From JAGWRA01 sp963711505 (GTDB taxonomy: Bacteria; Acidobacteriota; Vicinamibacteria; Vicinamibacterales; CAVVIG01), in NCBI GenBank assembly GCA_963711505.1, contig CAVQEJ010000001.1, positions 434,001 to 498,000 of the forward strand: a DNA stretch of 64,000 nucleotides. The letters are read 5' to 3'. Of this stretch, positions 28,842 to 40,261 are shown one piece after another. Both the position numbers and the translations under genes were made by a program. The notes beneath the pieces are model-generated. The model made no database searches. It had not been told where the DNA came from and saw nothing but the letters and a program-made list of their open reading frames with translations. Within the stretch, counting starts at the first letter, position 1; every line of letters starts with the position of its first letter.

Positions 28842-29006
28842 GCGCTGCTAACGAAGAACGCCGAGCTGAAGTCGGAACGCTACGAAAGCACGCGCTACGA
28901 AAGTATGCGCTAGGAAGCTCGGCGCTAGACTCGCAACGTCAGCACTTGGCGAAGGCGGTCAGAACTCGACACTGACAGCTCGGAGCACTGCAGCCCATCC
29001 GCCCTC
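28842..29006. repeat. Short degenerate repeats between lutB and lutC
   Basis: ACGCTACGAAAGCACGCGCT, then ACGAAAGTATGCGCTAGGAA and CGGCGCTAGAC are drifted copies of one short unit. No gene is seen in these 165 bases. Confidence 0.35.
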
Positions 29007-29711
29007 ATGCATCAAGATTCTTCCCGCGACGTCGTTCTGAGCCGCATCCGGCGCGCCCTCGAAGCTGGCGGACGGCCGGCGGGGCACTGGTCGGTGACGG
29101 CGCCCTATCAGCGTCCGGCGGGGGCGCCTTCGGCATCGACGCCGCGCGCGCTGCTCGATCAGTTCGTGGCGGCGGCCCGATCGGCCGATGCGACAGTGTC
29201 GCTGGCGGCCTCGCCCTCCGAGGCGCGGCGGCAGGTGGCGGAGATCCTGGTGTCGGAGCACGCCGAGCAGGTGCTCGTCTCGCCCGATGCGGCCGACGCG
29301 CCGTGGTACTGCGGCGGGGCGGATGCGCCCGCCGACATGCTGTTCGTCACCCGCTCGCCGATCCGCAACGACCTGCGAGACGACGTGCTGAAGGCCGATG
29401 TGGGCGTGACGATGCCGGCCTGGGCGCTGGCCGACACCGGCACGCTGGTGCTGGCGGCCGCGGCCGGCGATCATCGCCTCGACTCGCTGCTGCCGCCGGT
29501 GCACGTGGCGCTGCTGCCGGCCAGCCGCCTCGTGCCCGATCTCTTCGTGCTCTTCGACCGGCTGTCGGCCGAGAACCGGTTCTCGCGCCACAGCGCCATC
29601 ACCTTCGTCCGCGGCCCCAGCCGCACGGCCGACATCGAGCTCACGCTCACGATTGGCGTGCACGGACCGAGGGCGTTATACGTGGTGGTGCTGGACGACC
29701 TGAAGAGTTGA
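29007..29711 (+). CDS. lutC: Lactate utilisation protein C (LUD domain)
   Basis: A 234-residue LUD-domain protein with the typical core GVTMPAWALADTGTLVLAA and a tail reading ITFVRGPSRTADIELTL then GVHGPRALYVVVLDD. It completes the lutABC set 165 bases after lutB. The frame is intact. Confidence 0.9.
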   Translation: MHQDSSRDVVLSRIRRALEAGGRPAGHWSVTAPYQRPAGAPSASTPRALLDQFVAAARSADATVSLAASPSEARRQVAEILVSEHAEQVLVSPDAADAPWYCGGADAPADMLFVTRSPIRNDLRDDVLKADVGVTMPAWALADTGTLVLAAAAGDHRLDSLLPPVHVALLPASRLVPDLFVLFDRLSAENRFSRHSAITFVRGPSRTADIELTLTIGVHGPRALYVVVLDDLKS

Positions 29712-29754
29712 GGAATTGAGAATGCAGAATTGAGAACGTAGAACGACGGAAGTC

Positions 29755-31124
29755 TCAGGACCGCGTCAGTTGCCTGACTCCTACGCCGTCTCGTCCTCGG
29801 CGACGACCGGCGCGCGGCAGCAGCCGGAACAGCGCCCACAGCCCCCAGACCACCGCTCCCATCGCCACGAGCAGCATCAGCCAGCCCATCGCACTCGCCA
29901 GGAATGCGTCGGTCAGCGCCGGCCACTGGAAGTGGTAGGCCTGCAGCACGGCGCCCCGGTCGAGCATCCAGTGCCAGCCGGTGTGCGCGACGAACGCCGA
30001 GAGGATGATCGTCCCCATCCGCTCCTGGACGACGTACCGGAAGAGCAGATCCAGGACCGGAATGAACAGCACCAGCACGAGGAGCTGGCCCAGCTCGACG
30101 CCCGTGTTGAAGGCCAGGAGCGAGGTCAGCAGGTGCGTGCCGGCGAACTGCAACGTCTGCCGCAGCGCGAACGAGAACCCGAACCCGTGCACCAGGCCGA
30201 AGCCGAAGGCGATCAGCCAGCGCCGGTGCAGCTTCGCTCCGACGATGTTCTCGATCGCCATGTAGACGATCGAGAGCGCGATCAGCATCTCGATGAGCGG
30301 CGGGAACCAGAGCGCGTCGGGCGCCAGGCCGTACGCCGACGCGGCCAGGGTCATCGAGTGGGCGACGGTGAACGCCGTGACGATCGGCACGAGCGCCCGG
30401 AGCTTCCGGAACGGGATGACGAGGCAGAAGAGGAACAGCAGGTGGTCCGGGCCGCTCAGGATGTGCTCGAAGCCGAGGCCGACGAACTGCTTTGCCGCCT
30501 CGTACCAGCGGGGATCGAGCCGCACCAGGCCCGGATCGCCCGAGTACTCGAAGGCGCGGACGCCGCGGCCGGGCGGCACGAAGCGGAGGGCGGTGACCAC
30601 GTGCTCGGCGAGGCGCGAGAAATCCGGATGGATGGAGAAGTCGGCGCGGTCGGAGCTTGATCGGATACTCGAGCAGCACGTCGAGCAGCGTCTGGCTCCA
30701 GTAGAGCGCGGTCGTCGTCCGGCAGCGTCGGGCCGGTGACGTGGGCGAGCGCGGCGTCCCAGGCGCTGAACGAGCGGTCGGACGGCAGGGACAGGCGGAC
30801 GGCGGCAATCCGGCCGGGCGGCAGCGGCACGCCGTTCTCGTAGATCGTGACCGACTCCGCGATCCAGACCTGCGCGGCATCGCGGAGGCTCGGCGTCACG
30901 CGCGCCAGATCGACGGCGCCGTCGGCGCGGACCGGCACGTCCATGTCGCGCATCGCCTCGAGCGGCACGCGCACCAGCAGGCGCAGGGTGTGCCCCTCCG
31001 GCTTCACCCAGGCCTGGACGGCCACGTCGACGGGAATGTTGTGCGCGCCAGCGGGAGCAGAAACGGCGAAAACCGCCGCCAGCGCGAGCACCGCACCGGC
31101 CAGGCGGCGTCGTGTCGTCCTCAT
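29755..31124 (-). CDS. HupE/UreJ-family membrane protein (frameshifted)
   Basis: ATG 31124 opens with a signal peptide (MRTTRRRLAGAVLALAAVFA, then VSAPAGAHNIP). A periplasmic beta-rich domain follows (LRLLVRVPLEAMRDMDVPVR). After shifts near 30700 and 30645 comes ALYWSQTLLDVLLEYPI and then a six-helix domain with FEHILSGPDHLLFLFCLVIP, IVTAFTVAHSMTLAAS, GFGLVHGFGFSFAL and VAHTGWHWMLDRG. The histidines in HxxxGxDHLLF, VAHS and GLVHG are conserved in HupE/UreJ, proposed metal (often nickel) permeases. No hydrogenase or urease is nearby, so the metal or role is uncertain. Confidence 0.78.
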
Positions 31125-31269
31125 GGCCGCTGCTTGCCTCGTCGGCACCTCAGCAGTATACTCCCGGCCATCAACCACGTGTCAGGTACAGACTGCCGAG
31201 CGACGCGACTCCGCAGCCAGGCCCCCGCAGCCTGGAGCCCCGAACCCACGGTCGGCGACTGAGGTCCCT

Positions 31270-32508
31270 ATGCGAATCCGAAAGCTGCTGGTCGGCGTGG
31301 TCCTCCTGGTCCTTTTCGTCGTGTTTGGTGCCGCGCGCACCCTGCTGGAACGGCGGGCCGAGGCGCAGGCGAAGCAGGCCGAGATGGCGCCGACCTTCGA
31401 GGTCGATCCGCTGTGGCCGAAGCCGCTGCCGCACCACTGGCTGCTCGGCTCGACGATCGGCGTGTCGGTCGACCCGCAGGATCACATCTGGATCATCCAC
31501 CGGGGCGGGATGACCCTGAACAAGCGGACCGAGATGGGCGCGGCCACCGATCCGAAGACGGCGCAGGAGTGCTGCATTCCGGCTCCGCCGATCCTCGAGT
31601 TCGATCAGGCCGGCAACCTGTTGAACGCCTGGGGCGGCCCGGGCAAGGGCTACCAGTGGCCCGACTCGAACCACGGCATCACCGTCGACTACAAGGGGAA
31701 CGTCTGGATCGGCGGCAACGGCCGCAACGATTCGCAGATCCTGAAGTTCACCCAGGACGGCAAGTTCCTGATGCAGTTCGGCCAGTCCGCGGCGCGGCGC
31801 ACGGTGGGGGAGAACGGCAAGCCGGCCTGGCAGGCCGACAGCAACGACATGAAGAACTTCGGCCGCGTCGCCAAGATCTTCGTCGACCCGGCGGCCAACG
31901 AGGCCTACATCGCCGACGGCTATCTGAACCATCGCGTCGCCGTCATCGACGCCGACACGGGCCAGTTCAAGCGCTACTGGGGCGCCTACGGCAACAAGCC
32001 CACCGACGAGCGGCTCGGACCGTACAATCCCGACGCGCCGCCGGCGCAGCAGTTCCGGAACCCCGTGCACTGCGCCCAGCTCTCCCACGACGGCTTCGTC
32101 TACGTCTGCGACCGGCCCAACGACCGGATCCAGGTGTTCCGGAAGGACGGGACCTTCGTGAAGGAGAAGCGGATCGCGCCGAAGACGCTCGGCGACGGGT
32201 CGGTCTGGGACATCGCCTTCTCGCAGGATCCCGCGCAGAAGTTCATCTATCTGGCCGACGGGAAGAACGAGAAGGTCTACATCCTCGATCGCGAGTCGCT
32301 GGAGATCCTCACCAGCTTCGGCGACGGCGGCCGGCAGCCGGGCGAGTTCTTCGCCGTCCACAGCATCGCGACCGACTCGAAGGGCAACATCTACACGACC
32401 GAGACCTACGAGGGGAAGCGCGTCCAGAAGTTCGTCTACAAGGGGCTCGCCCCGGTGACCACCCTCGACCAGGGCCCGCCCTGGCCGAAGACCGGCTCCC
32501 CCCGCTGA
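31270..32508 (+). CDS. Exported NHL-repeat beta-propeller protein
   Basis: It has 412 residues and an intact frame from ATG 31270. The N terminus is a membrane anchor or uncleaved signal (LLVGVVLLVLFVVFGAARTL). The rest is a six-bladed propeller with repeated [FL]xxxGxF/HGI.VD..GNVWI units: GITVDYKGNVWIGGNG, QDGKFLMQFG, KIFVDPAANEAYIADGYLNH and IATDSKGNIYTTETYEGKR. It resembles the lyase domain of peptidylglycine amidating enzymes, but most bacterial members have no proven activity. It is convergent with the TonB-dependent receptor gene. Confidence 0.82.
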   Translation: MRIRKLLVGVVLLVLFVVFGAARTLLERRAEAQAKQAEMAPTFEVDPLWPKPLPHHWLLGSTIGVSVDPQDHIWIIHRGGMTLNKRTEMGAATDPKTAQECCIPAPPILEFDQAGNLLNAWGGPGKGYQWPDSNHGITVDYKGNVWIGGNGRNDSQILKFTQDGKFLMQFGQSAARRTVGENGKPAWQADSNDMKNFGRVAKIFVDPAANEAYIADGYLNHRVAVIDADTGQFKRYWGAYGNKPTDERLGPYNPDAPPAQQFRNPVHCAQLSHDGFVYVCDRPNDRIQVFRKDGTFVKEKRIAPKTLGDGSVWDIAFSQDPAQKFIYLADGKNEKVYILDRESLEILTSFGDGGRQPGEFFAVHSIATDSKGNIYTTETYEGKRVQKFVYKGLAPVTTLDQGPPWPKTGSPR

Positions 32509-32523
32509 ACGACCTCCCTCCGG

Positions 32524-32546
32524 GCCGCCCCCATTGCCGGGGCGGC
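32524..32546. terminator. Bidirectional hairpin between convergent genes
   Basis: GCCGCCCC (32524-32531) pairs with GGGGCGGC (32539-32546) around CATTGCC, midway between the NHL gene stop (32508) and the TonB receptor stop (32554). There is no clear T-run, so it may act with Rho or only as a 3' barrier. Confidence 0.5.
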
Positions 32547-32553
32547 TCGATCC

Positions 32554-34881
32554 TTACCTCCCGAATCTCAGCCGCACTCCGGCATCGATCAGCCGCGGCG
32601 ATCCGATCGTCGTCGGCAGGGTGCCGACGAAGTACTGGTGGTCGAACAGGTTCTGCGACGCCGGCGAAGATGCCGAACCCGCGCCGGATCTCGCGTGACG
32701 CCGTGAGATTGACGACGGCATAGGCCGGCAGGCCCGGCTGGCTCTGGCCCGGCACCGTGACCACGTTCTGGTCGTCATCGAACTGCCGGCCGACGACCTG
32801 CAGCTCGAAGCCGAGCGTCGCGATCCGAGGATTGGTGTAGATCGCCCGGGCGGACGCCCGGTTCGTCGGCACCTGCGCCAGGTACTTTCCGACGAGCGAG
32901 GGATCGGGCGCGAATTCCGTCACCCGGGCGTGCTCGAACAGGTAGCCGGCCGACAGCGTCAAGGACGCGCCGATCCGGTACTCCACGTCGCTCTGAATGC
33001 CCCACACGCGCGTCCGGCCGACGTTCTGGCGCTGGCGCGTGACGAGCGCCGGCGTCGTCGAGATCGTGATGTTCGCCACCGCGTCGTGGATGCGGTCGTC
33101 GAACCAGGTCGTCCGCCACGTCAATCCGTCGATCGGCTCGACGTTCAGGCCGATCTCGCCGCCGACGAGCCGCTCGGGACCGAGCGTGTTGTTGGGCAGC
33201 GTCACCACCGTGCCGACGCGGAACTGCCGGTACAGCTCGTTGAGCGTCGGCGCGCGGAACCCCCATCCGAGATCGCCCCACACGCTCACCCGGTCGGCCA
33301 GCCGGTACAGCGCGGCGATGCGCGGGCTCGCCACCGTGTCGTGCCCTTCCGGCAGCACCGGCTCGTTCCCCGATCCGGGCCGGCCGGTGGCGACCAGCGT
33401 CTCCAGGTTGTGCGCGTCGTAGTTCCGCCAGTGATCGAGCCGGGCGCTGGCGGTCACGGTCAGCCGGGAGACCGGCGTCATGACGTCCTCGATGAAGGCG
33501 CCGGCGCTCTGCTGGGTGCCGCCGGACACCCGCTGCAGGATGGCGCGCGTGCCGGTCGCGCTGTCGAGCACGGTCTCCTGGCTGTCGCCCTGCACCCAGC
33601 GCCAGTCGCCGCCGAGCGTCACGACCTGCGTGACGCCGAGCGTCTTCGACCACTGCACCGATCCGCCGGCGGAGGTCGTCGGCACGTGCTGGTCGAGGGA
33701 CATGCGGCCGATGCTGCGGGGAGGCGTCGACGGCGGCACGGCGAGGAAGGTGCTGTGAAAGCGCTCGAATTCCCCGAACGCCGTCGCCTGCAGCTCGCTC
33801 TGGTCCGCCAGCTGCGCCCGCAGGCCGCCGCTCGACCGACTTCGAGCGCGTGTCGTTCGCCTCTTCGGCGCCGTTGATGGTGCTGGCCTTGCCATTCCGG
33901 CGGTTCTCGCCGAAGTAGCCGGCCCGGCCGAACAGCTGCACGTTGTCGGTCGGCTTGAAATCGAGCTTCACGTTCGCCTGACCGAAGGCGACCGCCGCGT
34001 TGTTGTCCACGGGGCCGCGCTCGTCCGGCGCGACGACGGGAAATCCGCTGGTCCGGTAGAGCCGGCCGCTGGCGAGCACCCCGAGCCGGCCCCAGACGTT
34101 GCTGCCCAGCAGAATCCAGCTCGGGGCTGCGGCGGCTGCCGTACTGGGAGGTCAGCTCGAAGGTATGCGGTGCCGGCGGCCGCGTCACGAGATTGATGAC
34201 GCCGCCCATGCCGTAGTTGCCGTACAGGCTCGAGCTGGGGCTGTCGACCACTTCGACCTGCTGCAGGCTGTCCATCGGCACCTTCGTCCAGTACACCCAG
34301 CCGCCGAACGGGTCGTTGAACGGGACGCCGTCCAGCAGCACGAGCGTACGGCTCACGCCGCTCGGGCCGATGCCGCGCAGCGAGACGCCCTGCGCGGTCG
34401 GATGGGAGACGAGACTGCTCGAGCGGCGGAACAGGCTGAACTCCGGCAGCTGTCGCAGCAGATCGTCGGCCACCACCGCGGGGGAGGCCTCGATGTCGCG
34501 CCGCGTGATGACGCTCACGCTGGCCGGCACGTTGCCCAGGCGCGTGTCGGTGCGTGTCGGCGTCACGGTCACCGTCTCGAGTGGCCCGGCCGGCGCCAGC
34601 ACGACCTCGGCGGGCTCCCCGGACACGATCGGGACCCGCCGCTCGGCGAAGCCCGGCGCGGAGACGACGAGCTGCTGCGGATCGGCCGGCGGATGGGCGA
34701 AGTGGAAGCGGCCGTCGGCCGCCGTGCGCGTCTGCTGCTCGTGGCCGCCCGCGGCCTCGAGGCGCACCGAGGCGCCCGCGATCACGCCGCCGCTCGCATC
34801 GCGGACGGTTCCGGCGACTGGCGGGGGGGCGCCTGCCGGGGGTTGAAGCACGAGCAGCGCGCACAACAGGGCGGAGATCAT
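32554..34881 (-). CDS. TonB-dependent outer-membrane receptor (three frameshifts)
   Basis: ATG 34881 begins MISALLCALLVLQPPAGAPP, then a carboxypeptidase regulatory-like domain (VAGTVRDASGGVIAGASVRL). A plug follows with VTVTPTRTDTRLGNVPASVS, GVSLRGIGPSGVSRTLVLLD and GNYGMGGVINLVTRPP. The barrel contains LGWGFRAPTLNELYRQFRVG and ends GVRLRFGR with an aromatic near the C terminus. Shifts are near 34125, 33838 and 32650; corrected length is about 775 residues. The plug and barrel are most like BtuB/FepA-type receptors for vitamin B12 or siderophores, but the ligand is not determined. Confidence 0.82.
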
Positions 34882-35434
34882 CGACGTACCTCAGCCTGGG
34901 AACGGAGGCGGCGCGGGGGCCGAGGCGCCGGGCCCGGGTCGCCCACGCATCACGGCGCCGCGCGGGCCATTCTCGAGGTTCGGCAGCGCCACCGTGCCGC
35001 CTGCACCGAGCGGGAGTACACGAAACAGGTGCGTACCGACGCAGACGATACCACAAGTGTTCTCGTCGAGATCGGCGCGCCGCGCGACGTGCGCGCGCGA
35101 TGGCGGTCGGCTCTGGGGTGGTGGTCTGCCGGCGTTGCTCGAGGCAGGGCCGAGCGCCTGCAGGGACTGGACGGATAACGGCGCCGTCCCGCTCCATCAT
35201 CTGTTCATATGTTCATCGCTGGATGCCTCAGATCGTGTCGCGGTCACCGAGGCGTTTGGTGACCCGTGATGTCGTCACGATTCTTCCCGAAGCCGCTCTG
35301 CCGACCCGGCGCGTCTGTGCACGATCCAATGAAAAAGTGGGCTCGCCGGGAGGCGTTCTCTGCTAAGGTGTGCCGTATTCGTATCAGCTCGGGGTGGCCG
35401 CGGGGCACGCGAATGGCCTCCGGGCCCGGCCTGA
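34882..35434. other. Long intergenic region, no supported gene
   Basis: The left part must hold the promoter and leader of the receptor (minus strand); a TTGTGG-like box is at about 35050. Near 35205, TGTTCATATGTTCATC contains two TGTTCAT copies that could be a regulator site. No frame has a convincing protein, and no clear RNA structure was found. Confidence 0.35.
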
Positions 35435-35611
35435 ATGAGCAGGAGGCGGCGACTCATCGCCGATCGCGCCGGCAAGGACAATCAGGGGTCGCTGGCGAAG
35501 CTGCGGGCCGCGAAACAGGTGCTGCGGGACGCTCACGTCTATATCCTACGGCCCGATGATTCGGCGATCTGGAGTTGGCGCATCGAGAGGAGAATTCGGG
35601 ATGAGGCCTAG
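35435..35611 (+). CDS. Possible small protein (58 residues) before the PQQ dehydrogenase
   Basis: MSRRRRLIADRAGKDNQGSL, then AKLRAAKQVLRDAHVYILRP and IWSWRIERRIRDEA. It is basic and helical, overlaps the start of the next gene by 11 bases, and carries no known domain. Overlap suggests translational coupling, but the frame may be chance. Confidence 0.25.
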   Translation: MSRRRRLIADRAGKDNQGSLAKLRAAKQVLRDAHVYILRPDDSAIWSWRIERRIRDEA

Positions 35612-37686
35612 CAGGATCAAGCTCGTTCTGGGAGTGGGCGTTGCTGCCGCCCTGTTGCTCGCGTCCGTGGCGTTCCCGCAGTCCGGCAAGGGCCGGGACG
35701 TGAACTGGACCTATTACACGCCGATCTTACCGGGAGCCGGTACCGGCCGCTGGACCAGATCAACGCCTCCAATTTCAGCGACATGGAAGTGGCCTGGCGT
35801 TTCAAGACGGACAATCTGGGAAATCATCCCGAATACAAGCTGGAAGGGACGCCGGTCGAAGTGAACGGCGTGGTCTACACCACGGGCGGCAACCGCCGCG
35901 ACGTGGTTGCGCTCGACGCCACCACGGGCGAGTTGCTGTGGGTGCACGGCGAGCACGAAGGGGCGCGCGGCGGTGGCCGCGCCGCGGCAGCTCTCGGGCC
36001 GCGGTCTGGCCTACTGGCCGGGCGGGAACGGCGTCGGCGCGCGCGTCATCTACGTCACGCCGGGCTACTTCCTGATGGCGCTCGACGCCAGGACCGGGCA
36101 GCGCGTCAAGTCGTTCGGCGTCGACGGCCGGGTCGACATGAAGGAGAGCTACAGTCAGGGGATCGAGCCCGATCTGACGACCGGCGAGATCGGCCTGCAC
36201 TCCGCCCCCACCGTGGCCGGCGACGAGGTGCTGGTCGGGTCGGCGTTCCGGGAAGGGTTCACGCCGACGAGCTACAAGAACAACAAGGGGCTGGTGCAGG
36301 CCTTCGACGTCCGCACCGGCCGCAAGATCTGGGAATGGGACACCATCCCGAAGAAGGGCGAGAAGGGCTACGACACCTGGCTGAACGGCTCGGCCGATGC
36401 CTCCGGCAACACCGGCGTCTGGACCGGGATCACGGCCGACCCCGTCGCGGGCCTCGCCTATCTGGCCGTGGAAGCGCCGACCAGCGACTTCTACGGCGGC
36501 AAACGGCCGGGCGACAACCTGTATTCGGACAGCCTCGTCGCGGTCGATCTGAAGACCGGCAAGATGAAGTGGTACTACCAGCTCGTGCACCACGACATCT
36601 GGGACTACGACATGTCCTCGCCGCCGATGCTGATGGACATCGTCGTCAACGGCAAGCCGATCAAGGCGGTGGCCGAGCCGACCAAGATGGGCATGCTGTA
36701 CGTGTTCGATCGCATGACCGGCAAGCCGGTCTGGCCGATTCCGGAGAAGCCGGTGCCGCAGGGCAACGTGCCGGGCGAATGGTATTCGCCGACCCAGCCG
36801 ATTCCCAGCAAGCCGCCGGCCTACGCGCGCAACGGCTTCACGAAGGACGACCTGATCGACTTCACGCCGGCGCTGCACGAGAAGGCGCTCGAAATGGTCA
36901 AGGATTACCAGCTCGGGCCGGTCTATACGCCGCCGGTGCTGAGCAGGATCCCGCCGGCGGGGCCGCGCGCGACGCTGTCGATCGGGCCGGCCGGGGGCGG
37001 CACCAACTGGCCGGGCGGGTCGTTCAATCCCGAGAATCACACGGGGTACACTCTATTCCTGCAACGGCTGTCTGGGGGCCTACGCCGTGACGCCGCCGCC
37101 GGCGGGCTTCAGCGATCTGCCGTACGTCGAAGGCCAGGCCGATCAGCAGATCCGGATGATCAACGCCGCCGGCGCCGGGCAGGGCGCCGACGCCGAGGCG
37201 GCCAAGCCGAAGGCCGCCCCCGCGCGGGGCGGTGGCGGCTACCATCCGCTGACGGTGGACGGCCTGCCGCTCGACAAGCCGCCCTACAGCACGATCAGCG
37301 CGATCGATCTCGATACCGGGAAGATCGTCTGGCAGATCGCCCATGGGGACACGCCCGACTCCATCCGCAACAATCCGGCGCTGAAGGGCGTCAACGTCCC
37401 GCGCACCGGACAGCGCAGCTTCAATATCGGCACGCTGGTCACCAAGAACCTGGTGATCGCGGGCGACGCGGAGGTCACGACGACGCCCGACCATCCGCGC
37501 GGCGCGATGCTGCGGGCGTACGACCAGAAGACCGGCAAGGAAGTCGGCAACGTGCTGATGCCGGCTCCGCAATCTGGTTCCCCGATGACCTACATGGTCA
37601 ACGGCAAGCAGTACATCATCGTCGCGGTGGGCGGCGGCAACTACTCGGGCGAGTACATCTGCTACACGCTGCCGGAACAGCGCTAG
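35601..37686 (+). CDS. PQQ-dependent dehydrogenase (quinoprotein; frameshifted)
   Basis: ATG 35601 is preceded by GAGAGGAGAA. Signal peptide: RIKLVLGVGVAAALLLASVA. The eight-bladed propeller has W-motif repeats such as DVVALDATTGELLWVHGEHE, GLVQAFDVRTGRKIWEWDTI, DLKTGKMKWYYQLVHHDIWD, GTNWPGGSFNP and SAIDLDTGKIVWQIAHGD. It ends YIIVAVGGGNYSGEYICYTL. Shifts are near 35740, 35965 and 37055-37077; corrected length is about 690 residues. It oxidises an alcohol or sugar in the periplasm and passes electrons to quinone or cytochrome c. A cytochrome c protein is encoded next, a sensible partner. No heme motif is present in this chain. Confidence 0.82.
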
Positions 37687-37702
37687 CGGTTCTGGGGAGA
37701 CG

Positions 37703-37726
37703 ACGGGCCGCCGGGCGGCGGCCCGT
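37703..37726. terminator. GC hairpin after the PQQ dehydrogenase gene
   Basis: ACGGGCCGCC pairs perfectly with GGCGGCCCGT around GGGC, 17 bases after the stop. There is no U-tract. Confidence 0.5.
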
Positions 37727-37939
37727 TCGGAGAGGGGCCCCGCTGGTGGCCCGTCAGCCGCGTCGAGCGGCGCAATCAATCGGTTCTTCAGAGTTCAGCG
37801 TCAGTGGACTCCGACGCGCGCGCCGGCCGGCTGCGCCGGACGGGGACGGACACGGTGTCGGCTCGCCGGCCTGAGACGAAGCGAGCTGCCGTTCTGTCGG
37901 GGGATTGTGACGACCAACCCCTCTGGGTGGGGATTGAAC

Positions 37940-39517
37940 ATGCGTATGAGAGCAGCGGCGTTCGCGGCAGCGTTCATTCTGCCGACGCTCATCTGCACAC
38001 CGCCTGCGGTTGCACAGACGTCGACTTCTGTGTGGGACGGCATCTACACCGCCGCGCAGGCCGCGAAGGGTGCGGATGAATTCGGGCAGTCCTGTGCCTC
38101 CTGCCACGGTGCGGGTCTGGAGGGCACGGGCGAGGCTCCTGGTCTGACGGGGGGAAGTTCCTGTCCGACTACGACGGGTTGACGATGGGCGATCTCGTTC
38201 GATCGGACCCGGAAGAGCATGCCCCAGGACGCGCCGGACAGCCTCAGCCGGGAAACGTATGCGAACATCCTGGCCTACGTCCTGAAGATGAACGGCTTTC
38301 CGACCGGGTCGAAGCCGCTCGATCACCGCACCCCGTATCTGAGGGCGATTGCGTTCGTGGCGACCAATCCCCATCCGGGCGCGCCGGCGTCCGCCGCCGC
38401 AGCGCCCGCGGCGCCGCCGAGCACGCCCCCGGCCGCCGGCCAGGGCCGGCCGCCGGCGCGGCGCGGCGGGTTCGTGTCGACGCCGCCGGCCGATTCGGCG
38501 GCGCTGGCTGCCGCGGACAAGGCATCGGGTGTCCTGTCGCCCACCGCGGCCGATCCGCGCAACGCACCGGACAGCCAGCCCGATCCGTATCGGGCCGTTT
38601 CCGACTTCCTGAAGCTGCCGGCGGGCCGTGTCATGGGGTCGACGAGCGCGGCCGGGGTGGACAGCAAGGGCCACATCTGGGTCGTCGATCGCTGCGGCGC
38701 CAACAACTGCGCGGACAGCACCCTCGATCCGATCATGGAATTCGACGCGAACGGCGCGTTCATCAAGGCGTTCGGCGGCGGCATGCTCAATTTCCCGCAC
38801 GGCTTCTTCATCGACAAGGACGACCACATCTGGATTACGGATGTCCGCGCGGCCAACGGCAAGGGGGCCGACGTCCTCGAGTTCGACGAGAGTGGCAAGC
38901 TGCTGCGGACGCTCGGCAAGCCGGGCGTGCCGGGCGACGGACCGGATGCGTTCAGCGAGCCGACGTCGGTGTTCGTGGCGCCCAACGGCGACATCTTCGT
39001 CGCGGACGGTCACGAGGCCGGCCCGGGCCACGCCGCGCGCGTGGTCAAGCTCGATTCGAACGGGAAGTTCCTGATGCAGTGGGGCGGGGCGCACGGCGTG
39101 GCGGCCGGTCATTTCGATGCGCCCCATTGCCTGGCCATGGACAGCGAGGGCCGGGCGTACGTCGGCGACCGCTGGAACAACCGCATCCAGGTGTTCGATC
39201 AGAAGGGCAAGCTGCTCGAGATCTATACGCAATTCGGGCGGCCGAGCGGCATCTACATCGACAAGCACGACATCATGTACGTGACCGATTCCGAGTCGCG
39301 CGCGCCGGTCGGCTACGGCTACCACCCGGGATGGAAGCGAGGCGTCCGGGTGGGAAGCGTCAAGGACGGCATCGTCACGGCCTTCATTCCCGATCCGACC
39401 CCGGACCAGGACAAGTACGCGACCAGCGGCGGGGAAGGCATCTGGGTGGATTCGAGCGGCGCGATCTACAGCGCCCAGGTCAAGCAGAAGACCGTCGTGA
39501 AATACGTCAAGCCGTGA
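37940..39517 (+). CDS. Cytochrome c fused to NHL beta-propeller (frameshifted)
   Basis: ATG 37940 starts MRMRAAAFAAAFILPTLICT, a signal peptide cut near VAQ. The first domain is a short cytochrome c with the heme site CASCHG and, after shifts near 38150 and 38205, SMPQDAPDSLSRETYANILA then YVLKMNGFPTGSKPL, whose Met is the likely axial ligand. A Pro/Ala-rich linker (38370-38500) leads to an NHL propeller (GVDSKGHIWVVDRCGANNCA, HGFFIDKDDHIWITDVR, AYVGDRWNNRIQVFDQKG). Electrons from the neighbouring PQQ enzyme could enter the heme; the propeller's role is unknown. Corrected length is about 525 residues. Confidence 0.8.
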
Positions 39518-39545
39518 AGACGCCGGCGTCCCTGCGGGCGCCGTG

Positions 39546-40254
39546 CATGTTGTTCGTGGGCCTGCACTATTCGCGTCGAATTGTCTCGTCCCTCTGGTGC
39601 CTGCTGGCGCACGGCGCCAATCCGAACGCGCGGCTGGAGAAGAAGGTCTGGTGGACCAACTACAACCTCGACCAGTCGGGGATCGATGAGGGCGGCGCCA
39701 CGCCGTTCTGGCGTGCCGCGTACTCCGACGACGTCGAGGCGATGAAGCTGCTCGTCGCGCACGGGGCCGATCCGAACATTCCCACCTACAAGCCGGCCGG
39801 ACGGCCGCGCGGCGTCGACAGGGACGCCAGCCAGGAACCGAAGAAGGACCCCTCCGGGCTGCGGCCGGTGGCGGCCGGCGGGCCCGACATTCCGCCGATT
39901 GTGGCGGCCGCGGGCGCCGGCTACGGCCACAGCTTCACCGCCAACCATCATCGCTACGCGCCGACGGGAATGCTGGCGGCCGTCAAGTACCTCGTCGAGG
40001 TCCTGCACGCGGACGTGAACGCCCGTGATGCGGAGGGGAACACGGCGCTTCACCAGGCGGCCGCCCGCGGCGACAACGAGATGGTGCTGTATCTGGTGTC
40101 GAAGGGGGCCGACGTGCGGGCCGTCAACCGGACCGGGCAGACGGTCGCCGACCTGGCCAACGGACCGTACCAGCGGATTCCGCCCTACCCGGAGACGATG
40201 GCGCTGCTGAAGAAGCTCGGCGCCAGGGTCGTGCACAAGTGCGTCTCGTGCTGA
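39546..40254 (+). CDS. Ankyrin-repeat protein, apparently 5'-truncated
   Basis: The readable part has ankyrin repeats: LLAHGANPNARLEKKVWW, GATPFWRAAYSDDVEAMKLL, VAHGADPNIPTYK and NARDAEGNTALHQAAARGDN then EMVLYLVSKGADVRAVNRTG. It ends VVHKCVSC. The frame begins abruptly with MLFVGLHYSRRIVSSLWC, which is not repeat-like and lacks a signal, so the N-terminal half seems to have been lost by a deletion placing the remnant 30 bases after the cytochrome gene. Expression by read-through is possible. Ankyrin arrays bind partner proteins; the partner is unknown. Confidence 0.62.
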
Positions 40255-40261
40255 CGAGGCG

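Noticed and set aside
34882..35070. Cobalamin riboswitch ahead of the TonB-dependent receptor
   Set aside because: A stretch with GGTG and GGCCCGC vaguely recalls the fold, but the B12 box (GCC-x-GGAGACC) is absent, so there is not enough support.
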